Shown: piece after piece, positions 32,756 through 41,384 of the stretch
Numbering within the stretch: position 1 is the first letter of the stretch
How the letters are laid out: every line of letters starts with the position of its first letter
The notes under the pieces: generated by a model
The model's database searches: none
Seen by the model: the letters and a program-made list of their open reading frames with translations, nothing else
Told to the model about the DNA's origin: nothing
Program-made: the position numbers and the translations under genes
Assembly (NCBI GenBank): GCA_910586665.1
Contig: CAJUIX010000015.1
Coordinates: 10,677 to 74,676 of the forward strand
Source of the DNA: an uncultured Duncaniella sp.
Lineage (GTDB): Bacteria > Bacteroidota > Bacteroidia > Bacteroidales > Muribaculaceae
Direction: 5' to 3'
Length of the DNA stretch: 64,000 nt

Positions 32756-35590
32756 TTAATATGCGACTTTGATAACCTTGTTGGCCGCGCGGACAATGTA
32801 GATGCCGCGTGCGGGAAGATTGATTTCGCGCCCGGTGCCGCTGTAGACGGTCGCACCGTTGATGTTGTAGACGCTCACGCTTGTGCCCTCCGGGGCGTCG
32901 ACATATATGATGCCGTTCTCCACCCGGATGCTGACACCGTCGGCGGTCACTGACTCAATGGCTGACTGGGAGGCAGACTTGATGTTGGCGAAGTTTTTCC
33001 AGCCGGGGGCTGCGGCGTAGGCCTCGGCCATGCCGTCGGGGACGACGAGTGTCGCCTTGCTGTAGACATTCTCGGTGAAGCAGTCGTCGGTCATGGCGGG
33101 CACCTTGTCGGCAAGCACTTCGACAGTTTCCAGTCCCTCCACGGCAAAGGCGCCGTTGCTCAGGCCGGTAACCGTGGCGGGAATCACAACCTTGCGGCAT
33201 ACCGGGGCGGTATTATCATAGAAGTGTGTGAAGATATTTCCGTCGACGCCGTCGATGGTATACTCATTATTTTCAAATATCTGTGCCGACGGGATGGTCA
33301 GGACACCGTCATTGTTCTTTATATCATAGTATATACCTGAAGGATTCTCCTTGGTGCCGCTATAAATGGCGGAGGGGAAGTTGAGCATGAAGGGAGACAA
33401 CTTGCCAACCAACGTATTATAGTCGGCAACTGCGCAGTTGTATGAGTCAAATGCTTCCTGCAGTAAATCGTGGCTGACCTTAATGGCATAGTATCCTTGT
33501 TCGATAGGGTTTTCCGGTTCTTCCTTGACTATTTTGGTGATTGTCTCCACCTGCTCCTGCGCAGTCTTGCCCATGTCTAAAAGCTCATCGGCAGTCAGCG
33601 TGTCGACATTCGCATTGAAGAAGTTTACCATTTTGTTATAATTGTCTATCAGAATGTTCAGGTTTGAATAGTAAAGGTCGATTATGGCTATGGCATCGAG
33701 GCCGCAGTCTTTGCAGGTATTGGCCGCGTTCTCTGTCGCTTTATAAGCTTGTTGGAGATTATCAGCCGTAGATTCAACCATGTAGGTTGTTAACCAATAG
33801 TCACTCATGAAGCTGTCGATGCCGAAGCCGAATGAGGTGCCCCTGTTTTTACGGCGCGGCGATTTGCCGGCTTGGTTGTAGGCTTTTTCAAGGGCATCGG
33901 CGAAGTCGTTGTAATTTTTGAGGAGTTCTTCAAACTTGTTGTTGATAGTAGTCATCTCCAGCTTATAGCCTTCAAGCATTTTGTCGCTGTTGTCATATAG
34001 GTCGCCTTGTTGTAACATGAGATAGCCGATATTGTCAAGACATAGCTTTAAGTTGTCGCTCATCTTGTCGGATGTGGTGGCAAGAGGCTTCAAGAATTCA
34101 TCATGAAAAACAGCCAGTGATTTCAAGGTCATGTTCTTGTCGTTGTATTCTCCTATGAGGCCCTTCTCATAGTTGATAAGATAATGCTTGTCGGAGAATC
34201 CTTTGAATGTCTCGCCTTGGCTGACAATGAAATTAAGATCGGGAACAGGACTTGGGTCGGGAGTCGTGCCGGCATCCGATTTGATATTGGCAAAGTTCTT
34301 CCAGCCGGGGGCTGCGGCGTAGGCCTCGGCCATGCCGTCGGGGACGACGAGTGTCGCCTTGCTGTAGACATTCTCGGTGAAGCAGTCATCGGTCATGGCG
34401 GGCACCTTGCCGGCACGGACCTCTACCGTCTCTAATCCCTCCACGGCAAAGGCGCCGTTGCTCAGGCCGGTAACCGTGGCGGGAATCACCACCTTGCGGC
34501 ATTGCGGGTTGGCAGCCTCGTAGAAACGGGTGAAAATGTTGCCCTCGATGCCGGTGACGGGATAGTCAAACGCGTCGTAATATGTCTGTGAGGAGGGAAT
34601 GGTCAGCACACCCTCGTTGTCCTTTATATAGTAGTAGAGGCCGAAAGGGTTGCCCTCGACTCCGACATAAAGCACTTCGGAGAACTTGGCGAGCGGGGGC
34701 ACGGTTTTGTATAGTTCGTTGAGATAGTTCTGGACGTCGTTGAAAGATGTGACAGAACTATTATAGAGAGTAGTAGCGGCATTGAGTACATAGTCAAGTT
34801 CTTCGGTCGGATTTTTAGGCTCCTCCAAGATGAGCTTGGTTATATAATCTACCTCTGCTTGGAGCTTTTGCCCGAATTCAAGTATCATATTGGCACTCAT
34901 GTAGTTTCCGTTCTTATTCCAGTAGTTGGCATAGTAGTTATACATGTCGATACGGACATCGACCTGCCTGGCGTATTCATCCACCAACTTGACCAGTCCG
35001 TTGCCTGTTTTTAGGAAAGAAGCTTCGTAGTCTTCCCCTGCCTTCTTTAATTCTTGGAGATAGGCCAGATAGATGTCAAAGCACCCTTTTGCCAGGATAT
35101 AATTGTTCATTATATCGGATATATTAAAGTTGTAAGCAGCTTCCCTTATCCGGCGAGGACTTCTCTGTAGTTGGTTATATCTGTCTTCAAGCGCTGTCGC
35201 GAACTTGGCGTATTGTGTTAGGAGATTTTCAAAGTTAGTGTTGATTATATCCATATCCTTGATAAGTCCGTCGACCAGTAAGTCTCTTCTATCATAGAGT
35301 TTCACCATCTCTTCCCGAAGTTTCTCCATTTGTGGGACTATCGCATCGACTTTGGCACCCAGGTCTTTTGTATAATCGGCCAATGCGACCACCTCGGTGT
35401 TGAAAAATGCATCTGAAGAGATGAGTGTGAGTTTCTGGTCGTTGAGTTTGCCGACGAATCCGTCACTGTAATTGATGTAGTACTGCGTCGGGCTGAGTCC
35501 CCAAAACAAGTCATACTGCTGCGCCGACGTGCCCAGCCCGCATAGGATTACCATCAAAGGTATTAGACATTTGCGTAAAGTAGTTACCAT
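32756..35590 (-). CDS. Large secreted two-module protein with LRR and Por-tail-like end
   Basis: A 944-residue exported protein (signal peptide to about Ala23). It is an internal duplication: residues about 25-440 and 455-865 each have a helical, coiled-coil-rich part (for example NTNFENLLTQYAKFATALED and NNKFEELLKNYNDFADALEK) followed by an LRR_5-like strand region (VVIPATVTGLSNGAFAVEGL occurs in both). The DNA of the ends of the modules (33.0-33.2 and 34.3-34.5 kb) is nearly identical over about 200 nt, unlike the rest. The tail NINGATVYSGTGREINLPAR, then GIYIVRAANKVIKVAY, is Por-tail-like. Function unknown; first gene after a long leader and promoter at 35905-35936. Confidence 0.8.
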   Translation of the reverse strand: MVTTLRKCLIPLMVILCGLGTSAQQYDLFWGLSPTQYYINYSDGFVGKLNDQKLTLISSDAFFNTEVVALADYTKDLGAKVDAIVPQMEKLREEMVKLYDRRDLLVDGLIKDMDIINTNFENLLTQYAKFATALEDRYNQLQRSPRRIREAAYNFNISDIMNNYILAKGCFDIYLAYLQELKKAGEDYEASFLKTGNGLVKLVDEYARQVDVRIDMYNYYANYWNKNGNYMSANMILEFGQKLQAEVDYITKLILEEPKNPTEELDYVLNAATTLYNSSVTSFNDVQNYLNELYKTVPPLAKFSEVLYVGVEGNPFGLYYYIKDNEGVLTIPSSQTYYDAFDYPVTGIEGNIFTRFYEAANPQCRKVVIPATVTGLSNGAFAVEGLETVEVRAGKVPAMTDDCFTENVYSKATLVVPDGMAEAYAAAPGWKNFANIKSDAGTTPDPSPVPDLNFIVSQGETFKGFSDKHYLINYEKGLIGEYNDKNMTLKSLAVFHDEFLKPLATTSDKMSDNLKLCLDNIGYLMLQQGDLYDNSDKMLEGYKLEMTTINNKFEELLKNYNDFADALEKAYNQAGKSPRRKNRGTSFGFGIDSFMSDYWLTTYMVESTADNLQQAYKATENAANTCKDCGLDAIAIIDLYYSNLNILIDNYNKMVNFFNANVDTLTADELLDMGKTAQEQVETITKIVKEEPENPIEQGYYAIKVSHDLLQEAFDSYNCAVADYNTLVGKLSPFMLNFPSAIYSGTKENPSGIYYDIKNNDGVLTIPSAQIFENNEYTIDGVDGNIFTHFYDNTAPVCRKVVIPATVTGLSNGAFAVEGLETVEVLADKVPAMTDDCFTENVYSKATLVVPDGMAEAYAAAPGWKNFANIKSASQSAIESVTADGVSIRVENGIIYVDAPEGTSVSVYNINGATVYSGTGREINLPARGIYIVRAANKVIKVAY

Positions 35591-35904
35591 AAAAATTTAG
35601 ATTGGTTTGGCTGTGTGTCCCCCTCAGAGCCGTTGACATAATTAAAGCGTGAGGACATTGTGCTGTCTATCTTATTAGAGGCATCGCCAAACGCCCAAGC
35701 AGAAATAAACAGTCCACCCCCACGCCATGCCGATATATCGGTCCCCCTTGCCGGGGTGGATACTGGCAAGCATGAGCGCTTTTTTTGACTGCTCGATCCT
35801 TCTGCTTAAAAAATTTGGCGAATTTCTAATAAAGGATGAAGCAAAAAACGCTTACAGTTAATGAAATATGTAATGATACGGCTCTCCAGCCATACCGTAT
35901 GTCG
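35591..35904 (-). other. Long structured 5' leader of the 944-residue protein gene
   Basis: If the promoter at 35905-35936 is used, the transcript has about 300 untranslated nt. Two folds are visible: ATACGG/CCGTAT (35900-35876) at its 5' end, and a larger element at 35759-35714 where CCACCCC pairs with GGGGTGG around a self-complementary CCGATATATCGG. I see no gene or known riboswitch in this stretch. Confidence 0.45.
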
Positions 35905-35936
35905 CAAAGTTAAATATCTTTAACCAAACTTGCAAA
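35905..35936 (-). promoter_or_regulatory. Promoter of the 944-residue protein / WG / Sel1 genes
   Basis: Minus-strand TTTG (35936-35933), 20 nt, TAACTTTG (35912-35905): complete consensus, 315 bp before the start codon. Confidence 0.65.
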
Positions 35937-36007
35937 TTAAATGAACTAATATTATAACGGAAAATTGTAATTTTGTCAGATATGCTATTTGAAAAAAGAG
36001 ACTTATA

Positions 36008-36847
36008 ATGACCGACAATCTATATGTGAGCGACCTGGACGGGACTCTTCTTGGGGCTGACAGCCGGGTGAGCGCGGAGAGCGCGCGGATTATTTCGGAA
36101 CTGTCGGGGCGCGGGGCGGCTATAACAGTGGCCACGGCGCGCACCCCCGCCACTGTCGAGGGACTGCTGGCCGATACCGTAACCAACGTCCCGGCCATCG
36201 TCATGACCGGCGCGGCTTTGTGGGACCGCGAGCGGTGCCGCTATCTCAACCCGGTGCTGATTGAGACCGATGCGGCCCGCAGCGTGCTCCGGGCCTTTGA
36301 CGAGTGCGGTGTCAATCCCTTTGTCTATGTGTTGGGCGACGCCGGGCAGCTCGACGTCTACCACCGCGTCGGGATGAACACCCATGAGGAGCGTTTCTAT
36401 GAGGAGCGTCTCGGCTTGCGGCGCAAGCGCTTCATCCTCGGCGACAGCCGCGAGCTGTCGGAGCCGCCGGCGGGGGCTATCCTGATGTTCGGCATGGGGG
36501 AGGCGCGCCGTGTCGAGGCGGTCGCAGAACTGCTGCGCGGCTTGGAGGGGGTGTCGCTGTCATGCTATCGCGATATTTTTAATAAGGAGGTTGCCAACAT
36601 CGAGGTGCTCGGCGCAGGCGTGAGCAAGGCGAAGGCCATCCGCTGGCTTGCCGACAGGATCGGGGCGCGGCGGGTGACCGTCTATGGCGACAATCTCAAC
36701 GACCTGCCCATGTTTGAGGCTGCCGACGAGGCTGTGGCCGTGGCCAACGCCGTTCCGGCCGTTCTCGAGCGTGCCGACCGAGTCATAGGCCGCAACACCG
36801 AGTCCTCCGTCGCCCGAGACATCCTCCGCCTGGAAGGTGAGCTATAA
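36008..36847 (+). CDS. HAD-superfamily (Cof-type) phosphatase
   Basis: A 279-residue cytoplasmic hydrolase of sugar phosphates or nucleotides. Motif I is SDLDGTLL (nucleophile Asp9, acid Asp11), the C-terminal motif IV is YGDNLNDLPMFEAAD and the lysine region KAKAIRWL precedes it, as in Cof-type enzymes with a C2 cap (about 90-190). Substrate unknown. A -7-like TAATTTTG at 35968-35975 lies 33 bp upstream without a clear -33 box. Convergent with zupT, 4 bp gap. Confidence 0.9.
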   Translation: MTDNLYVSDLDGTLLGADSRVSAESARIISELSGRGAAITVATARTPATVEGLLADTVTNVPAIVMTGAALWDRERCRYLNPVLIETDAARSVLRAFDECGVNPFVYVLGDAGQLDVYHRVGMNTHEERFYEERLGLRRKRFILGDSRELSEPPAGAILMFGMGEARRVEAVAELLRGLEGVSLSCYRDIFNKEVANIEVLGAGVSKAKAIRWLADRIGARRVTVYGDNLNDLPMFEAADEAVAVANAVPAVLERADRVIGRNTESSVARDILRLEGEL

Positions 36848-36851
36848 TAGG

Positions 36852-37655
36852 CTATAATATTAATATGGTAAGCCCCATGAGGGCCATGCCGATGATGACG
36901 CCGATGAGCGAGATGTGGTGGTGGCCGAAGCTCTCGGCTCCGGGGAGCAGCTCGTCAAAGGCGATATAGACCATGATGCCGGCAACGATTGCGAGGCATA
37001 CGGCATTGACCACCGGCGACCAGAATGGGAGCAGGAAGGCCATGCCGATGATGGCGCCGGCAGGCTCCGCAAGCCCTGAGAGGAGTGAGTAACGCATCGC
37101 CTTGCGGCGGTCGCCCGTCGAGTGATAGATAGGGACAGAGACGGCTATCCCTTCGGGAATATTGTGGATGGCGATAGCTACGACGATGGGGAGTGCCACC
37201 TCCATGCCATCGAGGCAGGAAATGAATGTGGCCATACCCTCGGGAAAATTATGTATGCCTATCGCGACGGCGAGCATCGTCCCCGTGCGTTTGAGGTGGT
37301 GGTGCTTGTTGCCCTCCTTCAGCTCGGAGAAAGAGTGGGGCTCATGCGGGTTCTCGTCCTCGGGGACGAAATAGTCAATCAGCGCTATCAGGCCTATGCC
37401 TCCGAAGAAGGCCACGAGCATAAGCCCCTCGGCCACCAGCGGCGAACTGGTGGCCGCAAGCCCTCTGACTGCCTCCGGAAGCAGCTCCATGAACGAGATG
37501 TAGACCATGACGCCGGCCGACAGTCCGAGCGCTCCGGCGAGCAGGCGCGTGTCGGTGCTCTTGGTGAAAAAAGATACCAGCGCCCCGATGCCGGTCGACA
37601 GTCCGGCTACGACGGTGAGCACCAATGCAATAACTATAGTTGAAAAGTCGGGCAT
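36852..37655 (-). CDS. zupT: ZIP-family metal transporter
   Basis: A 267-residue inner-membrane importer of zinc and other divalent metals. Eight membrane segments are predicted; the metal-binding signatures HNFPEG and HNIPEG lie in helices 4 and 5, with a histidine-bearing loop (EGNKHHHLKRTG) before them, as in the ZupT group. The frame is open 24 codons upstream to 37727 but that part is AT-rich and overlaps the spacing to the tRNA promoter, so the ATG at 37655 (PDFSTIVIALVLTVVAGLS) is used. Convergent with the HAD gene. Confidence 0.92.
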   Translation of the reverse strand: MPDFSTIVIALVLTVVAGLSTGIGALVSFFTKSTDTRLLAGALGLSAGVMVYISFMELLPEAVRGLAATSSPLVAEGLMLVAFFGGIGLIALIDYFVPEDENPHEPHSFSELKEGNKHHHLKRTGTMLAVAIGIHNFPEGMATFISCLDGMEVALPIVVAIAIHNIPEGIAVSVPIYHSTGDRRKAMRYSLLSGLAEPAGAIIGMAFLLPFWSPVVNAVCLAIVAGIMVYIAFDELLPGAESFGHHHISLIGVIIGMALMGLTILIL

Positions 37656-37708
37656 AGACAGAGGTGAGGGAGAAAATTTAATATTTGGCGAAAAAAGTTC
37701 GTGAAAAA

Positions 37709-37740
37709 TTTGGCGGAGTGAAAACAAAAGCGTAATTTTG
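37709..37740 (+). promoter_or_regulatory. Promoter of tRNA-Arg
   Basis: TTTG (37709-37712), 20 nt, TAATTTTG (37733-37740), 12 nt before the mature tRNA end. Confidence 0.7.
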
Positions 37741-37752
37741 CACTCACAAAAC

Positions 37753-37826
37753 GGCTCCTTAGCTCAACTGAATAGAGCATCTGACTACGGATCAGAAGGT
37801 TACAGGTTTGAATCCTGTAGGAGTCA
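37753..37826 (+). tRNA. tRNA-Arg (anticodon ACG)
   Basis: 74 nt. Acceptor GGCTCCT/AGGAGTC (one G-T pair), D stem GCTC/GAGC, anticodon stem TCTGA/TCAGA with loop CTACGGA (anticodon ACG, expected to be edited to ICG), T stem ACAGG/CCTGT with TTTGAAT loop, discriminator A. The CCA end is not encoded. A terminator follows 13 bp later. Confidence 0.95.
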
Positions 37827-37839
37827 CTAAGGTTAAGGA

Positions 37840-37879
37840 AAAAGCCATTCCGAATGAGTCATTCTTCGGGATGGCTTTT
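37840..37879. terminator. Bidirectional terminator after tRNA-Arg
   Basis: AAAAGCCATTCCGAA (37840-37854) pairs with TTCTTCGGGATGGCTTTT (37862-37879) apart from small mismatches. It can also end the minus-strand small gene stopping at 37903. Confidence 0.85.
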
Positions 37880-37902
37880 AAATTTCTTAGCTCATCGCTC
37901 CG

Positions 37903-38076
37903 TTATTTCTTACGTCGTTCAAGTAGGTTGACTGACTTATGGAGCTTTTCGACCTCGTTGAGAGTGATGATTACGGACGCGAGGGTTGCGAGCTGGAGTG
38001 TCGTGTGGAGGATGCAGTGGAGTATGCGGTGGCGCCTTGAAGGAGCCTCGGCCTGGTGGCGTGAGAAGAATTCCAT
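37903..38076 (-). CDS. Small protein of 57 residues, unknown
   Basis: Open frame from an ATG at 38076 to TAA at 37903, encoding MEFFSRHQAEAPSRRHRILH, then a hydrophobic stretch (HTTLQLATLASVIITL) and a basic end (VNLLERRKK). The hydrophobic part could be a single membrane helix or a leucine-rich helix. Third codon positions are mostly C or G as in neighbouring real genes, while the flanks are AT-rich, and a bidirectional terminator sits 24 bp after the stop; these support a real gene. No homologue is recognised, and no consensus promoter was found upstream. Confidence 0.45.
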   Translation of the reverse strand: MEFFSRHQAEAPSRRHRILHCILHTTLQLATLASVIITLNEVEKLHKSVNLLERRKK

Positions 38077-38210
38077 GACTAAAATTTTTTATTAGGGTTG
38101 TGTTAAAACGGTTTTTCAGGCTTCGTCGACCGCCAGGAGGCGTCAACGCGGGCCTTCGTTATTGAAAACGCGCCGTCGACTTTGGCGGTTCGGGCTTTAA
38201 CGTTTATTAT

Positions 38211-38281
38211 AAAAAAAACAGGAGGCTGTCATCCCGACAGCCTCAATGTCTTTTTAACCTTAAATCTAATACCATGAAAAC
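38211..38281 (-). ncRNA. Small RNA, paralogue A
   Basis: Minus-strand unit: -7 box TATATTTG (38295-38288), TTG about 18 nt further upstream, body TTTTCATGGTATTAGATTTA then AGGTTAAAAAG, terminator GAGGCTGTC-GGGAT-GACAGCCTC (38244-38222) followed by a run of Ts. Nearly identical to paralogue B, 165 bp away, except where the hairpin arms change together (GAGG/CCTC against ACAGG/CCTGT). No coding capacity. Confidence 0.65.
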
Positions 38282-38377
38282 ACAGTGCAAATATAGTAAC
38301 TTGACTATATAACCAACCGTGCCCGGAAAAAGTTCACGGCCCGTGAGAAATTTTTCAAAAAAAATTACGAACCGCCA

Positions 38378-38446
38378 TAAAAGACCAACAGGCTGTCATC
38401 CCGACAGCCTGTTGAGCTTTAACCTTAAATCTAATACCATGAAAAC
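38378..38446 (-). ncRNA. Small RNA, paralogue B
   Basis: Same layout as paralogue A: TATATTTG at 38460-38453, identical body block, then a terminator CAACAGGCTGTC-GGGAT-GACAGCCTGTTG (38414-38386). The T-tract is weaker (TCTTTTA). Tandem arrangement with A suggests recent duplication. Confidence 0.6.
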
Positions 38447-38581
38447 ACAGTGCAAATATAGTAACTTGTCTTTATAACCACCGTCGCCTGGAAATGGTTC
38501 ACGAAAAGTTGAATTTTTTTCAAAAAAATTTTCCGGCGCGTGGTTTTTATCCCTGCGGCTGTGTAAACCGTCATGGAAACC

Positions 38582-38612
38582 TTTGATTTTCGGGGGATTT
38601 TCTATAATTTTG
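38582..38612 (+). promoter_or_regulatory. Promoter of gpmI
   Basis: TTTG (38582-38585), 19 nt, TAATTTTG (38605-38612), about 60 nt before the gpmI ATG. Confidence 0.75.
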
Positions 38613-38673
38613 CACTCTGAAAATTAGTATGACTAACAATTGAAAAAATAATTCCAACAATTTCTATAACATC

Positions 38674-40188
38674 ATGGCAAAGAAAGCATTGTTAATGATT
38701 CTCGACGGTTGGGGAATCGGCAACCACTCTGAGAGCGACGCCATTTTCTCCACCCCCACACCCTATTGGGACTATCTCGTGAACACCTATCCCCACAGCG
38801 AGCTTCAGGCTTCGGGCGAAAACGTCGGTCTCCCCGACGGCCAAATGGGCAACTCGGAAGTGGGTCACCTCAATATCGGCGCAGGACGTGTGCTCTACCA
38901 GGACCTCGTCAAGATCAACAAGGCATGTGCCGACGGCTCGATTCTCTCGAATCCCGAGATTGTCGACGCCTTCACTTACGCCCGCGACAACGGCAAGGCT
39001 ATCCACTTCATGGGTCTGACCAGCGACGGCGGTGTCCACTCTTCGCTCGACCACCTTTTCGCCCTCTGCGACATAGCCGCACACTACGGCCTCGAGAAGG
39101 TCTACATCCACTGCTTCATGGACGGCCGCGACACCGACCCCCGCAGCGGCAAGGGCTTCATCGAGCAGGTGGAGGCCCACTGCGCCAAGTCGGCCGGCAA
39201 GATTGCCTCTATCATCGGACGCTACTACGCAATGGACCGCGACAAGCGCTGGGAGCGCGTAAAGGTTGCCTACGACCTCCTCGTGAATGGGGAGGGCAAG
39301 CAGGCAGCCGACATGGTTGCCGCCGTCCAGGAGAGCTACGACGAGGAAGTCACCGACGAGTTCATCAAGCCTATCAACAATTCTACAGTCGACGGCACTA
39401 TCAAGGAGGGTGACGCAGTCATCTTCTTCAACTACCGCAACGACCGCGCCAAGGAGCTGACCATCGCCCTCACGCAGCACGACATCCCTGAGGCAGGCAT
39501 GACCGTCGTCCCCGGTCTCCAGTACTACTGCATGACCCCCTACGACGCATCGTTCACCGGCGTCCACATCCTCTTCCCGAAGGAGAATGTCGAGAACACT
39601 CTCGGCGAGTATCTCTCGAGCCTCGACAAGAAGCAGCTCCACATCGCCGAGACAGAGAAGTATGCCCACGTCACCTTCTTCTTCAACGGCGGCCGCGAGG
39701 AGCCTTACGAAGGTGAGGAGCGCATCCTCGTTGCCTCTCCCAAGGTGGCCACCTACGACCTTAAGCCCGAAATGAGCGCCTACGAGGTCAAGGACAAGCT
39801 CGTCGAGGCTATCCGCGAGGAGAAATATGACTTCATCGTGGTCAACTATGCCAACGGCGACATGGTGGGCCACACCGGGGTCTACGAGGTAATCTGCAAG
39901 GCTGTGAAGGCTGTCGACGAGTGTGTCAAGGACACCGTGGAGGCTGCCAAGAAGGCCGGCTACGAGGTCATCATCATCGCTGACCACGGTAATGCCGACA
40001 ACGCTGTCAACCCCGACGGCACCCCCAACACCGCCCACTCACTCAACCCCGTCCCCTGCATCTACGTCACCGAGCGCGCTGACGCCAAAGTCGAGAACGG
40101 TAAGCTTGCCGACGTGGCTCCGACCATGCTCAAGATCATGGGTCTCCCGCAGCCCAAGGAGATGACAGGACATGCCCTCATCAACTGA
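38674..40188 (+). CDS. gpmI: 2,3-bisphosphoglycerate-independent phosphoglycerate mutase
   Basis: Glycolysis/gluconeogenesis: 3-phosphoglycerate to 2-phosphoglycerate with two manganese ions. 504 residues, normal length. The first metal ligand is in LMILDGWGIG (Asp11), the phosphorylated serine is Ser61 in QMGNSEVGHLNIGAG, the phosphotransferase insert contains HCFMDGRDTDP, and the C-terminal metal site is IIADHGNADN. The stop overlaps the start of the serine dehydratase gene by 1 bp (TGATG), so the two are translationally coupled; the product supplies the branch toward serine. Confidence 0.97.
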   Translation: MAKKALLMILDGWGIGNHSESDAIFSTPTPYWDYLVNTYPHSELQASGENVGLPDGQMGNSEVGHLNIGAGRVLYQDLVKINKACADGSILSNPEIVDAFTYARDNGKAIHFMGLTSDGGVHSSLDHLFALCDIAAHYGLEKVYIHCFMDGRDTDPRSGKGFIEQVEAHCAKSAGKIASIIGRYYAMDRDKRWERVKVAYDLLVNGEGKQAADMVAAVQESYDEEVTDEFIKPINNSTVDGTIKEGDAVIFFNYRNDRAKELTIALTQHDIPEAGMTVVPGLQYYCMTPYDASFTGVHILFPKENVENTLGEYLSSLDKKQLHIAETEKYAHVTFFFNGGREEPYEGEERILVASPKVATYDLKPEMSAYEVKDKLVEAIREEKYDFIVVNYANGDMVGHTGVYEVICKAVKAVDECVKDTVEAAKKAGYEVIIIADHGNADNAVNPDGTPNTAHSLNPVPCIYVTERADAKVENGKLADVAPTMLKIMGLPQPKEMTGHALIN

Positions 40189-41384
40189 TGGAATCAATCA
40201 AACAACTCTATAAGATTGGCCACGGCCCCTCCAGTTCCCACACTATGGGGCCCCTGAAGGCCGCTCAGGAATTTGGCGCCGCCCACCGTGACGCCGCATC
40301 GTTCAACGTGACCCTTTTCGGTGCCCTCGCCGGCACCGGCAAGGGTCACATGACTGATGTGGCTATCCTCGGCGAACTCGAACCTATCGCCCCGACCACG
40401 ATTATATGGGAGCCGGAAATCTTCCTCCCCTTCCACCCCAACGGCATGACCTTCGCCGCCCTCGACAGCGAGGGGCGTGAGACAGCGCGCCAGACCGTCT
40501 ATTCAATCGGCGGCGGCGACATTGTCCACGAGGGCGACAGCCGTCCCGTGGTCAGGGATGTCTACCCGATGAACACCATAGCCGAGATTCTCGACTGGAC
40601 CGAGAAGACCGGCAAGAGCTTCTGGGAGTATGTCGACGAGTATGAGGACAAGGATGTGTGGGACTATCTCGCCGAGGTGTGGCGGGTGATGAAGGAGGCC
40701 GTCGAGCGCGGCATCGATGCCGAGGGTGTCCTCCCCGGCGGCCTCGGTGTGCGCCGCAAGGCTGTCAGCTACTATCTCCACGCCTCCGGCCACAACGACA
40801 GCCTACGCAGCCGCGGCCTCGTCTATGCCTACGCCCTCGCCGTCAGCGAGGAGAACGCCTCGGGCGGCAAGATTGTGACCGCCCCCACCTGCGGCTCCTG
40901 CGGCGTGCTCCCCGCCGTGCTCTACCACCTCTCGACCTCCAAGGGCTTCTCCGACAAGCGTATCCTGCGTGCCCTCGCGACAGCCGGCCTCTTCGGCAGC
41001 GTCGTCAAGCACAACGCCTCCGTCTCCGGCGCCGAGGTCGGTTGCCAGGGTGAGGTAGGGGTGGCCTGCGCTATGGCGGCAGCGGCTGCCAGCCAGCTCT
41101 TCGGCGGCACTCCCGCGCAGATTGAGTACTCTGCCGAGATGGGACTCGAACACCACCTCGGGCTGACCTGCGACCCCGTGTGCGGCCTCGTGCAGATTCC
41201 CTGCATCGAGCGCAATGCCTATGCCGCCGCCCGCGCCCTCGACAGCAACCTCTACGCATCCTTCTCCGACGGCCGCCACTCCGTGAGCTTCGACCGGATT
41301 GTGGAAGTGATGAAGCAGACCGGACACGACCTACCCTCAATCTACAAGGAAACCGCCCAGGGAGGCCTCGCAATCATAAAGTAG
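40188..41384 (+). CDS. L-serine ammonia-lyase, iron-sulfur type
   Basis: Deaminates L-serine to pyruvate and ammonia using a [4Fe-4S] cluster. 398 residues with the beta domain first (GHGPSSSHTMGP) and the alpha domain after about residue 150, as in single-chain SdaA. Cluster cysteines lie in TAPTCGSCGVLP, SGAEVGCQGEVG and DPVCGLVQIPCIERN. It starts inside the gpmI stop codon. Its stop codon (TAG) is formed inside the repeat GTAGGGACGC, so the repeat inserted at, or defines, the 3' end; the product still ends normally (GLAIIK). Confidence 0.95.
   Translation: MESIKQLYKIGHGPSSSHTMGPLKAAQEFGAAHRDAASFNVTLFGALAGTGKGHMTDVAILGELEPIAPTTIIWEPEIFLPFHPNGMTFAALDSEGRETARQTVYSIGGGDIVHEGDSRPVVRDVYPMNTIAEILDWTEKTGKSFWEYVDEYEDKDVWDYLAEVWRVMKEAVERGIDAEGVLPGGLGVRRKAVSYYLHASGHNDSLRSRGLVYAYALAVSEENASGGKIVTAPTCGSCGVLPAVLYHLSTSKGFSDKRILRALATAGLFGSVVKHNASVSGAEVGCQGEVGVACAMAAAAASQLFGGTPAQIEYSAEMGLEHHLGLTCDPVCGLVQIPCIERNAYAAARALDSNLYASFSDGRHSVSFDRIVEVMKQTGHDLPSIYKETAQGGLAIIK

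Noticed and set aside
37808..38095. Plus-strand frame of 95 codons starting inside tRNA-Arg
   Set aside because: Overlaps a mature tRNA and a bidirectional terminator; the opposite strand has the host-like codon pattern.
38692..40038. Long minus-strand open frame (448 codons) opposite gpmI
   Set aside because: It mirrors the GC3-rich codons of gpmI; the translation is a Val/Asp/Glu/Gly-rich shadow with no motifs, and gpmI itself has all catalytic residues.
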